Source of the DNA: Elusimicrobia bacterium UBA4817
GTDB taxonomy: Bacteria; Elusimicrobiota; UBA8919
NCBI GenBank assembly: GCA_002402375.1
Contig: DHFT01000016.1
Span: 1-32,552, forward strand
Reading direction: 5' to 3'
Length of the DNA: 32,552 nucleotides
This document shows positions 1 to 8,151 of the stretch, piece by piece (within the stretch, counting starts at the first letter, position 1; each line of letters begins with the position of its first letter). The notes under the pieces are model-generated. The model was given only the letters and a program-made list of their open reading frames with translations. It was not told where the DNA came from and did not search any database. The translations under genes were made by a program, and so were the position numbers.

Positions 1-1733
1 CGGAAACGGTCTGGCGTCAGGCGGACAGATACAAAATTCCGCGCCTTACATTTATAAATAAACTTGACAGAACCGGTGCAAACTTTTTCGGCGTTGTGGA
101 TGCGATGAGAAAAAAACTCAATACAAATCCGGTGCTTTTACAGATACCAATCGGCAGTGAAGATAAATTACACGGAATGGTTGATTTAGTAAGAATGAAA
201 GCGTTTCAGTATACCGACGAACTGGGAATAAAATTTGAGGAAACGGAGATTCCCGCTGACCTGAAACCGCTCGTTAAAGAATACAGGGCAAAACTTCTTG
301 AGGCATCCGCCGACGCAGACCACGACATTATGCATAAGTTCGTAACCGGAGAAGGTAAAATTACCGACGAGGAACTCATCAAAGCGGTAAGAGTGTTGAC
401 GATTTCCGGAAAAATAGTTCCCGTCCTGTGCGGCTCTTCTCTTAAAAATAAAGGCGTCCAGTTTTTACTTGATGCGATTGTTTCATATCTACCATCGCCG
501 CTTGATATTCCTGCTATGGAGGGTCTCAGTCCCGGAGCCGAATCAACTGAAAAAATAAAAAGGGTTGCTGATGAGGAAGCGCCTGCATCGGCTCTTGCGT
601 TCAAAATTCAGACCGACCCGTTTGTGGGACGTCTGACGTACATCAGAGTTTATTCCGGAACCATCAAAAGAGGACATTCTATCTACAATTCAACAAGGGC
701 TCACCGTGAACGAATAGCGAAACTTGTAAAAATGCATGCCAACGACCGTGAAGAAGTTGAAGAAGTAAAAGCAGGCGATATAGCGGGTGTGGTAGGTTTC
801 AAAAAAACGTTTACCGGCGATACGCTCTGCGACGAAAAAGAACAGATAATTCTTGAAAACATAAAATTTCCGGAGCCGGTTATCTGGCTTGCGATTGAAC
901 CCAAAACAAAATCAGATGAGGAAAAACTTTCCAAAGCGCTTTCAAAACTTTCCGAGGAAGACCCGACATTTAAGTTTAAAATAGACACTGAAACCGCCCA
1001 GACGATTATTTCCGGAATGGGCGAATTGCATCTGGAAATTCTTGTTGACAGAATGAAGCGGGAATTTTCCGTTGTGGCGAATATCGGTGCGCCTCAGGTT
1101 GCTTACAAAGAAACGGTGAAAAGAACCGCCGAAGCAGTCGGAAAGTTTGTTCGTCAAACCGGCGGTCACGGACAATACGGGCATGTCGTCTTGACTGTTG
1201 AACCGAATCAAAAAGGCAAGGGTTTTGAATTTATAAATGACATTAGAGAGGGCAGAATCCCTCGTGAATTTTTTTCATCAATTGAGGACGGAATTGTTTC
1301 GGCGCTTGAAACCGGAGTCCTCGGCGGTTTCCCCGTTGTGGATGTCAAGGTAACGCTTTTGGACGGCTCGTATCACGAGGTTGATTCGTCGGACATTGCC
1401 TTTAAGATGGCGGCGTCAATCGGGACAAAGGAAGCGCTTAAAAAAGCGGGTCCCGTTTTATTAGAGCCGATAATGAAACTGGAAGTAATTACACCCGACG
1501 AATATCTCGGTGACATTTTGGGTGATATAAACTCGCGTCGCGGAAGAATTGAAAATATGTCAACCAATAAAAAAATTCATACAATTGACGGTTCTGTTCC
1601 TTTGGCAGCAATGTTCGGCTATTCATCTTCGCTGCGTTCGTTGTCTCAGGGACGGGCAACTTATACGATGGAGCCGGCATTTTACGAGACAGTTTCTGAA
1701 AAATTAGCGCAAGAGATATTGGGAATAAAATAG
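1..1733 (+). CDS. fusA: Elongation factor G, 5'-truncated by window edge
   Basis: GTPase that drives translocation of tRNA and mRNA on the ribosome. The reading frame is open from base 3 and encodes 576 residues; the start, P-loop and switch regions (roughly 115 residues) lie upstream of the window. Visible are the G4 motif NKLD (FINKLDRTGANFF, near base 60), the G5-like CGSSLKNKG, domain II from about base 600, domain IV with GGHGQYGHV and DGSYHEVDSSD, and domain V with GDINSRRGRIE. It ends at TAG 1731-1733, which overlaps the strong SD AGGAGG of tuf 9 nt before that gene's ATG. This is the usual str-operon order fusA-tuf. No internal defect is seen. Confidence 0.98.
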   Translation, partial: ETVWRQADRYKIPRLTFINKLDRTGANFFGVVDAMRKKLNTNPVLLQIPIGSEDKLHGMVDLVRMKAFQYTDELGIKFEETEIPADLKPLVKEYRAKLLEASADADHDIMHKFVTGEGKITDEELIKAVRVLTISGKIVPVLCGSSLKNKGVQFLLDAIVSYLPSPLDIPAMEGLSPGAESTEKIKRVADEEAPASALAFKIQTDPFVGRLTYIRVYSGTIKRGHSIYNSTRAHRERIAKLVKMHANDREEVEEVKAGDIAGVVGFKKTFTGDTLCDEKEQIILENIKFPEPVIWLAIEPKTKSDEEKLSKALSKLSEEDPTFKFKIDTETAQTIISGMGELHLEILVDRMKREFSVVANIGAPQVAYKETVKRTAEAVGKFVRQTGGHGQYGHVVLTVEPNQKGKGFEFINDIREGRIPREFFSSIEDGIVSALETGVLGGFPVVDVKVTLLDGSYHEVDSSDIAFKMAASIGTKEALKKAGPVLLEPIMKLEVITPDEYLGDILGDINSRRGRIENMSTNKKIHTIDGSVPLAAMFGYSSSLRSLSQGRATYTMEPAFYETVSEKLAQEILGIK

Positions 1734-1742
1734 GAGGTTTTT

Positions 1743-2948
1743 ATGGCGAAGCAAAAATTTGCAAGGACAAAGCCGCATGTCAATGTCGGAACAATCGGTC
1801 ATGTTGACCACGGTAAAACCACACTAACAGCGGCAATAACGAAGGTTTTGGAAAAAAAGGGTTTTTCAAAATTCATAAGTTATGACGAGGTTGCGAAGGC
1901 ATCGGAATCACAGGGTCGCCGCGACGAGACAAAAATCCTGACTATCGCAATTTCACATGTTGAGTATGAAACGGAAAAGAGGCACTATGCCCACATTGAC
2001 TGCCCCGGACATGCCGATTACATTAAAAATATGATAACCGGCGCCGCCCAGATGGACGGTGCAATACTTGTTGTTTCAGCCGCCGACGGTCCTATGCCTC
2101 AAACCAGAGAGCATATTCTTCTTGCCCGTCAGGTAAATGTTCCCCACATCGTTGTCTATCTCAATAAAGTTGATGTTGTGGACGACAAAGAACTTATTGA
2201 TTTAGTTGAACTGGAAATAAGAGAGCTCTTAAATAAATACGGTTTTCCAGGCGACAAAACGCCGATTATCCGCGGAAGCGCCCTGAAGGCAATGCAGGGT
2301 GATACAAGTGATCTCGGAGAACCGTCAATCTGGAAACTGATGGATGCTATAGACGCTACAATTCCCGACCCGAAGCGTGAAACAGACAAACCGTTTTTGA
2401 TGAGCGTTGAGGATGTCTTCACTATCACAGGACGGGGAACGGTTGCAACCGGCAGAATTGAACGCGGGAAAGTGAAAACCGGCGATGCGGTTGAACTTGT
2501 CGGAATTCAGGAAACAAGAAAGTCGGTCGTGACATCCGTTGAAATGTTCAGAAAAATTTTAGACGAAGCCCAGGCCGGCGACAATGTCGGTGTGCTTTTA
2601 AGAGGTATTGAAAAAGACCAGATTGAACGCGGGCAGGTAATAGCGGCTCCCGGTTCCATCACGCCGCATAAAAAATTCAAAGCGCAGGTTTATATACTTA
2701 CAAAAGAGGAAGGCGGAAGGCATACCCCGTTCTTTCAAGGTTACAGACCGCAGTTTTATTTCAGGACGACAGATGTTACGGGCGTTGTCAATCTGCCGAA
2801 AGGCGTTGAAATGACTATGCCCGGCGACCACGTAGAAATAGTCGGAGAACTTATATCGCCCATCGCGATGGAGAAGGAATTGAGGTTTGCCATCAGAGAG
2901 GGCGGTCATACTGTCGGCTCGGGTGTTATTTCGGAAATTATTGAATAA
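1743..2948 (+). CDS. tuf: Elongation factor Tu
   Basis: GTPase that delivers aminoacyl-tRNA to the ribosomal A site; 401 residues. G1 GHVDHGKT is at residues 19-26, followed by DCPGH, NKVD and GSAL. The SD AGGAGG at 1732-1737 gives good spacing. The switch I / G2 region is odd: the near-universal RGITI is replaced by KILTI within a segment that is a few residues longer (RRDETKILTIAISHVEYE). The Mg-coordinating Thr appears kept, but the RG pair is not. I recall a similar arrangement in Verrucomicrobia EF-Tu. It is followed by a hairpin and rpsJ, so it heads the S10 cluster. Confidence 0.98.
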   Translation: MAKQKFARTKPHVNVGTIGHVDHGKTTLTAAITKVLEKKGFSKFISYDEVAKASESQGRRDETKILTIAISHVEYETEKRHYAHIDCPGHADYIKNMITGAAQMDGAILVVSAADGPMPQTREHILLARQVNVPHIVVYLNKVDVVDDKELIDLVELEIRELLNKYGFPGDKTPIIRGSALKAMQGDTSDLGEPSIWKLMDAIDATIPDPKRETDKPFLMSVEDVFTITGRGTVATGRIERGKVKTGDAVELVGIQETRKSVVTSVEMFRKILDEAQAGDNVGVLLRGIEKDQIERGQVIAAPGSITPHKKFKAQVYILTKEEGGRHTPFFQGYRPQFYFRTTDVTGVVNLPKGVEMTMPGDHVEIVGELISPIAMEKELRFAIREGGHTVGSGVISEIIE

Positions 2949-2958
2949 AGTTACAAAA

Positions 2959-3028
2959 GGCGTGAGACGGTAGACGAGAGATGGTAGATGAAAAGTCATT
3001 TACCATTTACCTTTTACCGTCTATCGCC
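2959..3028 (+). repeat. Intercistronic hairpin, GGTAGACGG family (tuf-rpsJ)
   Basis: Imperfect inverted repeat closed by GGCG (2959-2962) and CGCC (3025-3028). The 5' arm carries purine-rich GGTAGA-like units and the 3' arm their complements. AAAAGG precedes it, but here a second SD-like AAGG (3032-3035) lies downstream, 7 nt before the rpsJ ATG, so initiation need not depend on folding. Confidence 0.8.
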
Positions 3029-3042
3029 GTTAAGGTTTTAGC

Positions 3043-3372
3043 ATGGCGAAAACGGAACAGTTGGCACAATCACAAAGAATAAGAATTCGGTTGCAGGCAT
3101 ATGACCATAAAATGCTGGATACCTCGCTTTCCGAAATTATTCAGACGGCGAAACGCACGGGTGCGTCTATTTCCGGTCCCGTTCTTCTGCCTACAAGGAT
3201 AAAAAAATACACCGTTCTTAGGTCGCCGCATACCGATAAAAAATCGCGTGAGCAGTTTGAAATGAGAATACACAAACGGCTTGTTGATATAGTTCATCCG
3301 ACGCCTCAAACGGTGGATGCACTGATGAAGTTGGACTTGCCGGCAGGCGTGGATGTGGAGATAAAAGCATGA
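3043..3372 (+). CDS. rpsJ: 30S ribosomal protein S10
   Basis: Small-subunit protein of the 30S head, also NusE in antitermination complexes. 109 residues, near the family length of about 103. The S10 signature is visible as RIRLQAYDHKMLD near the N-terminus, PTRIKKYTVLRSPHTDKKSREQF in the middle, and RLVDIVHPT toward the end. The start ATG 3043 has SD AAGG 7 nt upstream, just after the hairpin. It stands first in the S10 gene order, followed by rplC across another hairpin. Confidence 0.98.
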   Translation: MAKTEQLAQSQRIRIRLQAYDHKMLDTSLSEIIQTAKRTGASISGPVLLPTRIKKYTVLRSPHTDKKSREQFEMRIHKRLVDIVHPTPQTVDALMKLDLPAGVDVEIKA

Positions 3373-3374
3373 TA

Positions 3375-3476
3375 CCGCGAAACAGACGCGGAACTAAAAC
3401 GCAGAACAGACGCGGAACATTCAGCGTTAGTTCCGCGGGTTTTTCAAAGTTCTGCGTCGGTTCAGCGTGTTCGCGG
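3375..3476 (+). repeat. Intercistronic hairpin, ACGCGGA family (rpsJ-rplC)
   Basis: Begins two bases after the rpsJ stop codon. Closed by CCGCGAA (3375-3381) and TTCGCGG (3470-3476), with repeated ACGCGGAAC / GCAGAAC units in the 5' arm and complements in the 3' arm. The SD GGAG (3475-3478) overlaps the end of the 3' arm and lies 6 nt before the rplC ATG, so folding could partly mask it. Confidence 0.75.
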
Positions 3477-3484
3477 AGCGAACA

Positions 3485-4183
3485 ATGAAAGCAATTCTTG
3501 GTACAAAAATCGGTATGACGCAAATATATTCGCAAATCGGTGAAGCGATTCCCGTGACGGTGATTTCCGCCGGGCCCTGCGTTGTTACCCAAATTAAAAC
3601 TGTTAAGACCGACGGATATAATGCAATTAAGGTCGGATATTGTTCTACGACGGAAAAAAAACTTAACAAGCCGCAGCTCGGTCATTTCAAAAAGGCCGGC
3701 ACAGGATTGTTTAATGTCCTGAAAGAGTTTCGTGTTGATAATCCGTCTGATTATAAATTAAATCAAGAAATAAAGACGGATATTTTTTCCGCCGGTGATT
3801 TTGTGGATGTAACCGGTGTTTCAAAAGGTCATGGTTTTCAGGGTGTAGTTAAAAGACACGGTTTTGCCGGCGGGCCGCAGACGCATGGTCAGTCGGATAA
3901 ACTTCGCGCGCCCGGCGCAATAGGTCCCCAGCGTCCCCAAAAAGTAAAAAAGGGTTTGAGAATGGCCGGCAGAATGGGCGGCGTCGGTTCTACCATTCAG
4001 AAATTAAAAGTCGTAAAAGTTATACCGGAAAAAAATATTTTATTTGTGAAAGGTCCGGTTCCGGGCGTAAAAAACGGGCAACTGCTCATTTCTTCAACAG
4101 TCAAAAAAATTGCCGCCAAAAAAGTTCAACCGGAAGTAAAAAAAGAAGCAAAAAAAGTCGTAAAAAAAGAAGTTAAAAAATAA
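3485..4183 (+). CDS. rplC: 50S ribosomal protein L3
   Basis: Early-assembly 23S rRNA-binding protein of the 50S subunit; 232 residues from ATG 3485. That start fits the family N-terminus MKAILGTKIGMTQI and the GGAG 6 nt upstream; an in-frame ATG at 3467 lies inside the hairpin and is unlikely. The central signature KRHGFAGGPQTHGQSDKLRAPG and the loop MAGRMGG are present. The C-terminus ends in a Lys/Val/Glu-rich tail of about 25 residues (repeated KKEVKK and AKKV) beyond the usual end. rplD follows after 2 nt, so translational coupling is likely. Confidence 0.98.
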   Translation: MKAILGTKIGMTQIYSQIGEAIPVTVISAGPCVVTQIKTVKTDGYNAIKVGYCSTTEKKLNKPQLGHFKKAGTGLFNVLKEFRVDNPSDYKLNQEIKTDIFSAGDFVDVTGVSKGHGFQGVVKRHGFAGGPQTHGQSDKLRAPGAIGPQRPQKVKKGLRMAGRMGGVGSTIQKLKVVKVIPEKNILFVKGPVPGVKNGQLLISSTVKKIAAKKVQPEVKKEAKKVVKKEVKK

Positions 4184-4185
4184 TT

Positions 4186-4803
4186 ATGGAAGCGAATGTC
4201 TACAATATAAAAGGTGAAAAAACAGGCAGTACTCCGTTACCGGAAAATATTTTTAATGCGAAGATAAATGTTCCGCTGATGCATGAGGTGGTTACATGGT
4301 ATCTTGCAAATTGGCGGAAGGGTTCGCATTCTGCAAAAACCCGGGCGGAAGTTTCCGGTTCCGGCAAAAAACCATGGAAACAGAAAGGCACGGGACGCGC
4401 CCGTGCGGGAAGCATCCGTTCCCCGCTTTGGCGCCACGGCGGCGTAATTTTTGCTAAAAAACCGAGAGAGTTTTCTTATTCAATGCCGAAGAAAAAAGTC
4501 CGCATTGCACTTTTGTCGGCGCTTTCTTCAAAAGCAAAAGACGGGTCGGTTATGGTTCTTGATGAACTTAAAATAGTAGAGCCGAAAACGAAAAATGTTG
4601 CGGGAATAATAAAGAACCTGAAATTAAAAGATAAGGTCCTTCTTGTTTCAAAAAGGGACAAAATACTGAATATGGCATCGCGAAATATGGCAAATTTATT
4701 TTTACACGATGTAACGGACTTGACGACTTATGATGTTTTGAATTCGGATAAAATTTTATTCACGAAGGAGTCATTAGACAGATGCTCAATCCTTTCAACA
4801 TAA
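4186..4803 (+). CDS. rplD: 50S ribosomal protein L4
   Basis: 23S rRNA-binding protein that lines the exit tunnel and, in some bacteria, represses its own operon; 205 residues. The extended tunnel loop is seen as GSGKKPWKQKGTGRARAGSIRSPLWRHGG (split motif, residues about 58-86). Its start lies 2 nt after the rplC stop and has no SD of its own, so reinitiation is likely. The C-terminal 7 codons overlap rplW by 22 nt. The start, core and order rplC-rplD-rplW are standard. Confidence 0.97.
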   Translation: MEANVYNIKGEKTGSTPLPENIFNAKINVPLMHEVVTWYLANWRKGSHSAKTRAEVSGSGKKPWKQKGTGRARAGSIRSPLWRHGGVIFAKKPREFSYSMPKKKVRIALLSALSSKAKDGSVMVLDELKIVEPKTKNVAGIIKNLKLKDKVLLVSKRDKILNMASRNMANLFLHDVTDLTTYDVLNSDKILFTKESLDRCSILST

Positions 4804-5072
4804 TAATAAAACCGGTTATCACGGAAAAAGCAACAAAGTTAAAAGAGAAAGAAAACAAATACGAGTTTGTCGTCGCAAAAACCGCTACAAAAGGACAGAT
4901 AAAAGAGGCGGTTGAAGAACTTTTTGATGTTGATGTTGAGAAAGTCCGCACTGTTATATTGCCGGGAAAATTAAGAAGGCAGGGTGCCCACGCGGGCTAT
5001 AAATCCGATTTCAAAAAAGCGATTGTGAATATAAAAAAAGGACAAGCGATAAAAATTGTGGAAGGCGTCTGA
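4782..5072 (+). CDS. rplW: 50S ribosomal protein L23
   Basis: Exit-tunnel rim protein that docks trigger factor and SRP; 96 residues, normal length. Family features are IIIKPVITEKATKL at the N-terminus and a YEFVVAKTATKGQIKEAVEELFDV helix region. SD AGGAG (4766-4770) lies inside rplD, 11 nt before ATG 4782. It is followed by a GGCGT-closed hairpin before rplB. Confidence 0.97.
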   Translation: MLNPFNIIIKPVITEKATKLKEKENKYEFVVAKTATKGQIKEAVEELFDVDVEKVRTVILPGKLRRQGAHAGYKSDFKKAIVNIKKGQAIKIVEGV

Positions 5073-5081
5073 AAGCAGAAA

Positions 5082-5151
5082 GGCGTGAAAAGGTAAAAAG
5101 GTAAGAATGTGAAAACGATTTCACTTTATCACCTTTTCACTTTCTTACGCC
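5082..5151 (+). repeat. Intercistronic hairpin, GAAAAGGTAA family (rplW-rplB)
   Basis: Imperfect inverted repeat closed by GGCGT (5082-5086) and ACGCC (5147-5151), with AAAGGTAA units in the 5' arm and TTCACTTT / ACCTTTTC units in the 3' arm. SD AAGG (5155-5158) lies downstream, 7 nt before the rplB ATG, as in tuf-rpsJ and rpsN-rpsH. Confidence 0.78.
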
Positions 5152-5165
5152 CTTAAGGTGTTAAT

Positions 5166-6002
5166 ATGGGCATAAAATCTTACACACCATACACGCCGTC
5201 AAGGCGGTTTATAACAAGCGATGATTTTTCGGATATAACAAAATCAACTCCGGAGAAGTCGCTTTTAGTCCCGTTGCGAAGAACCGGAGGCAGAAACAAT
5301 ACGGGGCATCTTACGGTTCGTCATCAGGGAGGCGGTCACAAAAAGATGTACCGCATCATTGATTTCAAAAGGGATAAAAGAAATGTTGCGGCGGATGTTA
5401 TTGCCATTGAATACGACCCCAATCGTTCGTCGCGTCTCGCATTAGTTAAATATCCCGACGGTGAAAAAAGATATATTATCTGTCCTTTGGGATTAAAAGT
5501 AGGCGATAAAATTGAAAGCGGGGAAAATGTGGAAATAAAAATCGGCAACTCACTTCCCATTTCAAATATACCCGTAGGAGTTGAAATTCACAATTTGGAA
5601 CTTGTACCTGGTTTTGGTGCAAAACTTGTCCGCTCGGCGGGTGGTGTTGCTCAAATTATGGCTAAGGAAGGCGATTTTGCACATATAAAAATGCCGTCCG
5701 GTGAAGTAAGAATGATTCCCGTAAAATGTTATGCGACGGTCGGACAGATAGGCAATCTTGACCATGAAAATATAACTCTGGGCAATGCGGGAAGAAGCAG
5801 GCATCTCGGAATCAGACCGACCGTTAGAGGAACTGCTATGAATTCCGTTGACCATCCGCATGGCGGTGGCCGTGGGAAATCAAAAGGAAACAACCAGCCG
5901 CAATCACCGTGGGGCCAGCCGGCGAAGGGTTTTAAAACCCGTTCAAAAAAGAAATGGACAGATATGTATATTATTAACAGAAGACCGAAGGGAGTCAGAT
6001 AA
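5166..6002 (+). CDS. rplB: 50S ribosomal protein L2
   Basis: Large-subunit protein required for subunit association and peptidyl-transferase centre assembly; 278 residues, typical length. Conserved parts are GRNNTGHLTVRHQGGGHKK near residues 41-60 (split here only for description), the SH3-like barrel core, and the C-terminal VDHPHGGGRGKSKG segment containing the conserved His. The ATG 5166 has SD AAGGTG 7 nt upstream. The stop TAA shares one base with the rpsS ATG (ATAATG), so the two are translationally coupled. Confidence 0.98.
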   Translation: MGIKSYTPYTPSRRFITSDDFSDITKSTPEKSLLVPLRRTGGRNNTGHLTVRHQGGGHKKMYRIIDFKRDKRNVAADVIAIEYDPNRSSRLALVKYPDGEKRYIICPLGLKVGDKIESGENVEIKIGNSLPISNIPVGVEIHNLELVPGFGAKLVRSAGGVAQIMAKEGDFAHIKMPSGEVRMIPVKCYATVGQIGNLDHENITLGNAGRSRHLGIRPTVRGTAMNSVDHPHGGGRGKSKGNNQPQSPWGQPAKGFKTRSKKKWTDMYIINRRPKGVR

Positions 6003-6289
6003 TGTCCCGTTCAACAAAAAAAGGTCCGTATATTGACGAAAAACTTCTTAAAAAGGTTGAAAAACTGAATGCATCAGGGCAGAAAACGCTTATCAAGACA
6101 TGGGCCCGTGCATCTGTAATTCCGCCGGAGTTTGTGGGGCATACATTCGGAGTCCATAACGGCAAAAAATTTATATCCGTCTATGTCAGCGAAAATATGG
6201 TGGGACATAAACTTGGAGAATTTTCACCTACCAGATTTTTCAGGGGTCACGGTGCCGCACATACAAAAGAGGCATTGGAAAAGACATAA
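6002..6289 (+). CDS. rpsS: 30S ribosomal protein S19
   Basis: 30S head protein that contacts S13 and the A-site finger; 95 residues, normal length. The start MSRSTKKGPYIDEKLLKKV and the end FSPTRFFRGHG are diagnostic. It overlaps the rplB stop by one base, and GGGAG (5990-5994) upstream can serve as SD. A hairpin separates it from rplV. Confidence 0.98.
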   Translation: MSRSTKKGPYIDEKLLKKVEKLNASGQKTLIKTWARASVIPPEFVGHTFGVHNGKKFISVYVSENMVGHKLGEFSPTRFFRGHGAAHTKEALEKT

Positions 6290-6294
6290 AAAGG

Positions 6295-6368
6295 CAGGGA
6301 CAGAGGGACGGAGGGACAGAGTTAAAAAAATCCTTAACTCGTTTCTCGTCGCTCGTGGCTCGTCCCTG
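6295..6368 (+). repeat. SD-start bridging hairpin, GGGACAGAG family (rpsS-rplV)
   Basis: The closing stem CAGGGAC (6295-6301) / GTCCCTG (6362-6368) is perfect. Purine units GAGGGAC and GGAGGGACAG fill the 5' arm, with a TTAA...TTAA apex. AAAAGG lies directly 5' of the stem, and ATTTTAAC (8 nt) lies between the stem and the rplV ATG. No SD is seen 3' of the stem. Confidence 0.85.
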
Positions 6369-6376
6369 ATTTTAAC

Positions 6377-6709
6377 ATGGAATCAAAAGCAATATCAAGA
6401 TTTGCAAGAAATTCATACAGAAAAGTCAATCAGGTGCTTTCACTTATAAGGGGGAAGCGGGTTTCTGAGGCAATTCATATATTATCATTTGTTAAGAAGG
6501 GTTCGGTTGCCCTTATAGAAAAGACACTAAAATCGGCTGCTGCAAACAGCGGTCATCTCAAAAATCCGGAGTTAATTTTCGTTAAAAAGGCGTTTGCTAC
6601 AATGGGTCCTCCGATAAAAAGAATGCGTCCGGGTGCTCAGGGCCGGGGCAATCCGTATAAAAGGAAGACCTGCCATCTTACGATTGTCGTTTCCGACAAA
6701 CGAGGTTAA
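6377..6709 (+). CDS. rplV: 50S ribosomal protein L22
   Basis: Exit-tunnel protein with an extended beta hairpin; 110 residues, usual length. The family pattern is visible: AISRFARNSYRKVNQVLSLIRGK at the N-terminus, and the hairpin KRMRPGAQGRGNPYKRKTCHL near the C-terminus. The only SD near the start is AAAAGG, on the far side of the 6295-6368 hairpin. The stop TAA (6707-6709) ends 1 nt before the rpsC GTG, so rpsC is coupled to it. Confidence 0.97.
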   Translation: MESKAISRFARNSYRKVNQVLSLIRGKRVSEAIHILSFVKKGSVALIEKTLKSAAANSGHLKNPELIFVKKAFATMGPPIKRMRPGAQGRGNPYKRKTCHLTIVVSDKRG

Positions 6710-6710
6710 T

Positions 6711-7484
6711 GTGGGACAAAAAATTCATCCAAAAGGTTTAAGATTAGGTTATGTTGCCGACTGGGACAGTAAATGGTTCTCCAGACGCAATATGGCCGAT
6801 CTTTTAGAAGAAGATTTTCGCATAAGAAAATTCGTGAAAGAGCGGCTGAAATTTGCTGCCGTCTCAAAAATTGTAATTGAAAGAGCGGGAAAATATCTGA
6901 AAGTCAACATTTTTTCCGCCCGCCCCGGACTTATCATCGGCAAACGCGGTGCGGATATAGAAGCGCTTAAAAAAGAAATTGAAGAAATCTCGGATAAAAA
7001 GTCCATTGTAAATGTAATGGAAATAAAATCACCGGAGACAAATTCACAACTTGTTGCCGAAGGCATCGCTATTCAACTTGAAAAAAGAGGCTCGACCCGC
7101 CGGGCTATGAAAAAAGCGATTGAAAAAGCACTTGCGGCCGGTGCGCTCGGCGTAAAGGTTATGGTTGCCGGCCGGCTCGGCGGAAATGAAATAGCGAGAA
7201 CGGAGTGGATGAGAGAAGGCAGAGTTCCTCTTCATACATTCCGGGCAGATATTGATTACGGTTTTGCCGAAGCGCTTACGACTATGGGAATCATCGGCGT
7301 TAAGGTCTGGATATTCAAAAAAGAACTCTTCAAAAAAACGGAAAAAGAAATGTTCGCCGATGCGCGTCTCATTGAAAAACCGGAAGACATTGAAGTTAAA
7401 GACGAGAAGCCGCCGGAACTGGACGAGGAAATAATTAAAGAGGAAGATATAAAAGAAGAAGATTCTATAATAAAAATCAAATAA
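6711..7484 (+). CDS. rpsC: 30S ribosomal protein S3
   Basis: mRNA-entry-channel protein of the 30S head; 257 residues. The start is GTG 6711, not the in-frame ATG at 6633, because only this gives the family N-terminus (M)GQKIHPKGLRLG and because GAGG (6702-6705) lies 5 nt upstream. It has a type-2 KH domain with GLIIGKRGADIE, then the RTEWMREGRVPLHT segment of the C-terminal domain. An acidic tail of about 40 residues (PEDIEVKDEKPPELDEE onward) extends beyond the usual end. Confidence 0.97.
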   Translation: MGQKIHPKGLRLGYVADWDSKWFSRRNMADLLEEDFRIRKFVKERLKFAAVSKIVIERAGKYLKVNIFSARPGLIIGKRGADIEALKKEIEEISDKKSIVNVMEIKSPETNSQLVAEGIAIQLEKRGSTRRAMKKAIEKALAAGALGVKVMVAGRLGGNEIARTEWMREGRVPLHTFRADIDYGFAEALTTMGIIGVKVWIFKKELFKKTEKEMFADARLIEKPEDIEVKDEKPPELDEEIIKEEDIKEEDSIIKIK

Positions 7485-7490
7485 ATTTAG

Positions 7491-7510
7491 CCCCCGACTT
7501 TAGTCGGGGG
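7491..7510 (+). repeat. Short perfect hairpin CCCCCGAC (rpsC-rplP)
   Basis: CCCCCGAC-TTTA-GTCGGGGG is a perfect 8-bp stem beginning a few bases after the rpsC stop. The flank TGAGCGGAGCGAA follows, carrying the SD GGAG for rplP. A related CCCCCGA/TCGGGGG stem occurs at 24654-24676 between mrdA and rodA. It has no U-tract, so it is not a typical terminator. Confidence 0.85.
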
Positions 7511-7528
7511 TGAGCGGAGCGAATAATA

Positions 7529-7939
7529 ATGTTGTCACCGAAAAGAGTAAAATATAGAAAACAGCAGCGCGGCCGGATGAAGGGCAATGCCTCCGGCGGA
7601 ACAGAGATAAGTTTCGGCGAATACGGCATTATGGCGCTGGAGCGTGCATGGATTACGGCAAATCAGATTGAGGCGTCCAGAATTGCGCTGACCAGAGCAA
7701 TTAAAAAAAGCGGAAAGGTCTGGTTAAGAATTTTTCCCGACAAACCGTTCACAAAAAAACCTGCCGAAACCAGAATGGGAAAAGGCAAAGGACTTGTTGA
7801 AAAATATGTCGCCGTAGTAAAACCGGGTCGGGTTATGTTTGAGATTGCCGGCTTAAAAAAGGATGAGGCACAAGAGGCGTTTAGGTTAGTTTCCCACAAA
7901 CTTCCTATAAAAACAAAGTTTTTGGAAAGAGGACAATAG
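7529..7939 (+). CDS. rplP: 50S ribosomal protein L16
   Basis: Large-subunit protein near the A-site tRNA elbow; 136 residues, standard length. Diagnostic stretches are MLSPKRVKYRKQQRGRMKG at the start, FPDKPFTKKPAETRMGKGKG in the middle, and AFRLVSHKLPIKTKF at the end. SD GGAG lies upstream in the 3' flank of the CCCCCGAC hairpin. It is followed by a half-arm of the AT repeat that supplies the rpmC start. Confidence 0.98.
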   Translation: MLSPKRVKYRKQQRGRMKGNASGGTEISFGEYGIMALERAWITANQIEASRIALTRAIKKSGKVWLRIFPDKPFTKKPAETRMGKGKGLVEKYVAVVKPGRVMFEIAGLKKDEAQEAFRLVSHKLPIKTKFLERGQ

Positions 7940-7942
7940 CGT

Positions 7943-7962
7943 CAATTAAAAATGAAAAATTC
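7943..7962 (+). repeat. Lone 5' arm of AT-type element at rpmC start
   Basis: CAATTAAAAATGAAAAATT matches the 5' arm of the AT-type hairpins elsewhere in the window, but there is no complementary 3' arm nearby. Its ATG (7952) is the rpmC start codon, so codons 1-3 of L29 come from the repeat. Confidence 0.7.
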
Positions 7963-8146
7963 AAAAGAAAAAAAAGAAATAAACTTAACGGAACTTACGG
8001 CGGATGAATTAAAATCGCGACTTGAAGAATCAAAGGAGAAGTTGTTCCATCTTAAATTCGGGCATAAGACAACTCCGCTTAAAAATCCGTTGGAGATAAG
8101 ATATTTGCGAAGACAGATAGCAAGAATTTTAACAATAATGAAATGA
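7952..8146 (+). CDS. rpmC: 50S ribosomal protein L29
   Basis: Small helical protein near the tunnel exit and the SRP/trigger-factor dock; 64 residues, normal length. The helix pair is LTELTADELKSRLEESKEKLFHLKF and PLEIRYLRRQIARILTI. The start codon lies within a lone arm of the AT repeat, and the nearest SD-like GAGG sits about 18 nt upstream inside rplP, so initiation may rely on coupling. The residues MKNSKEKKEIN before the usual LTEL start are a short extension. Confidence 0.95.
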   Translation: MKNSKEKKEINLTELTADELKSRLEESKEKLFHLKFGHKTTPLKNPLEIRYLRRQIARILTIMK

Positions 8147-8151
8147 AAAGG

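Noticed and set aside
206..1680. Open frames on the minus strand opposite fusA and most other genes
   Set aside because: They are shadows of well-conserved genes, without SDs or recognisable products.
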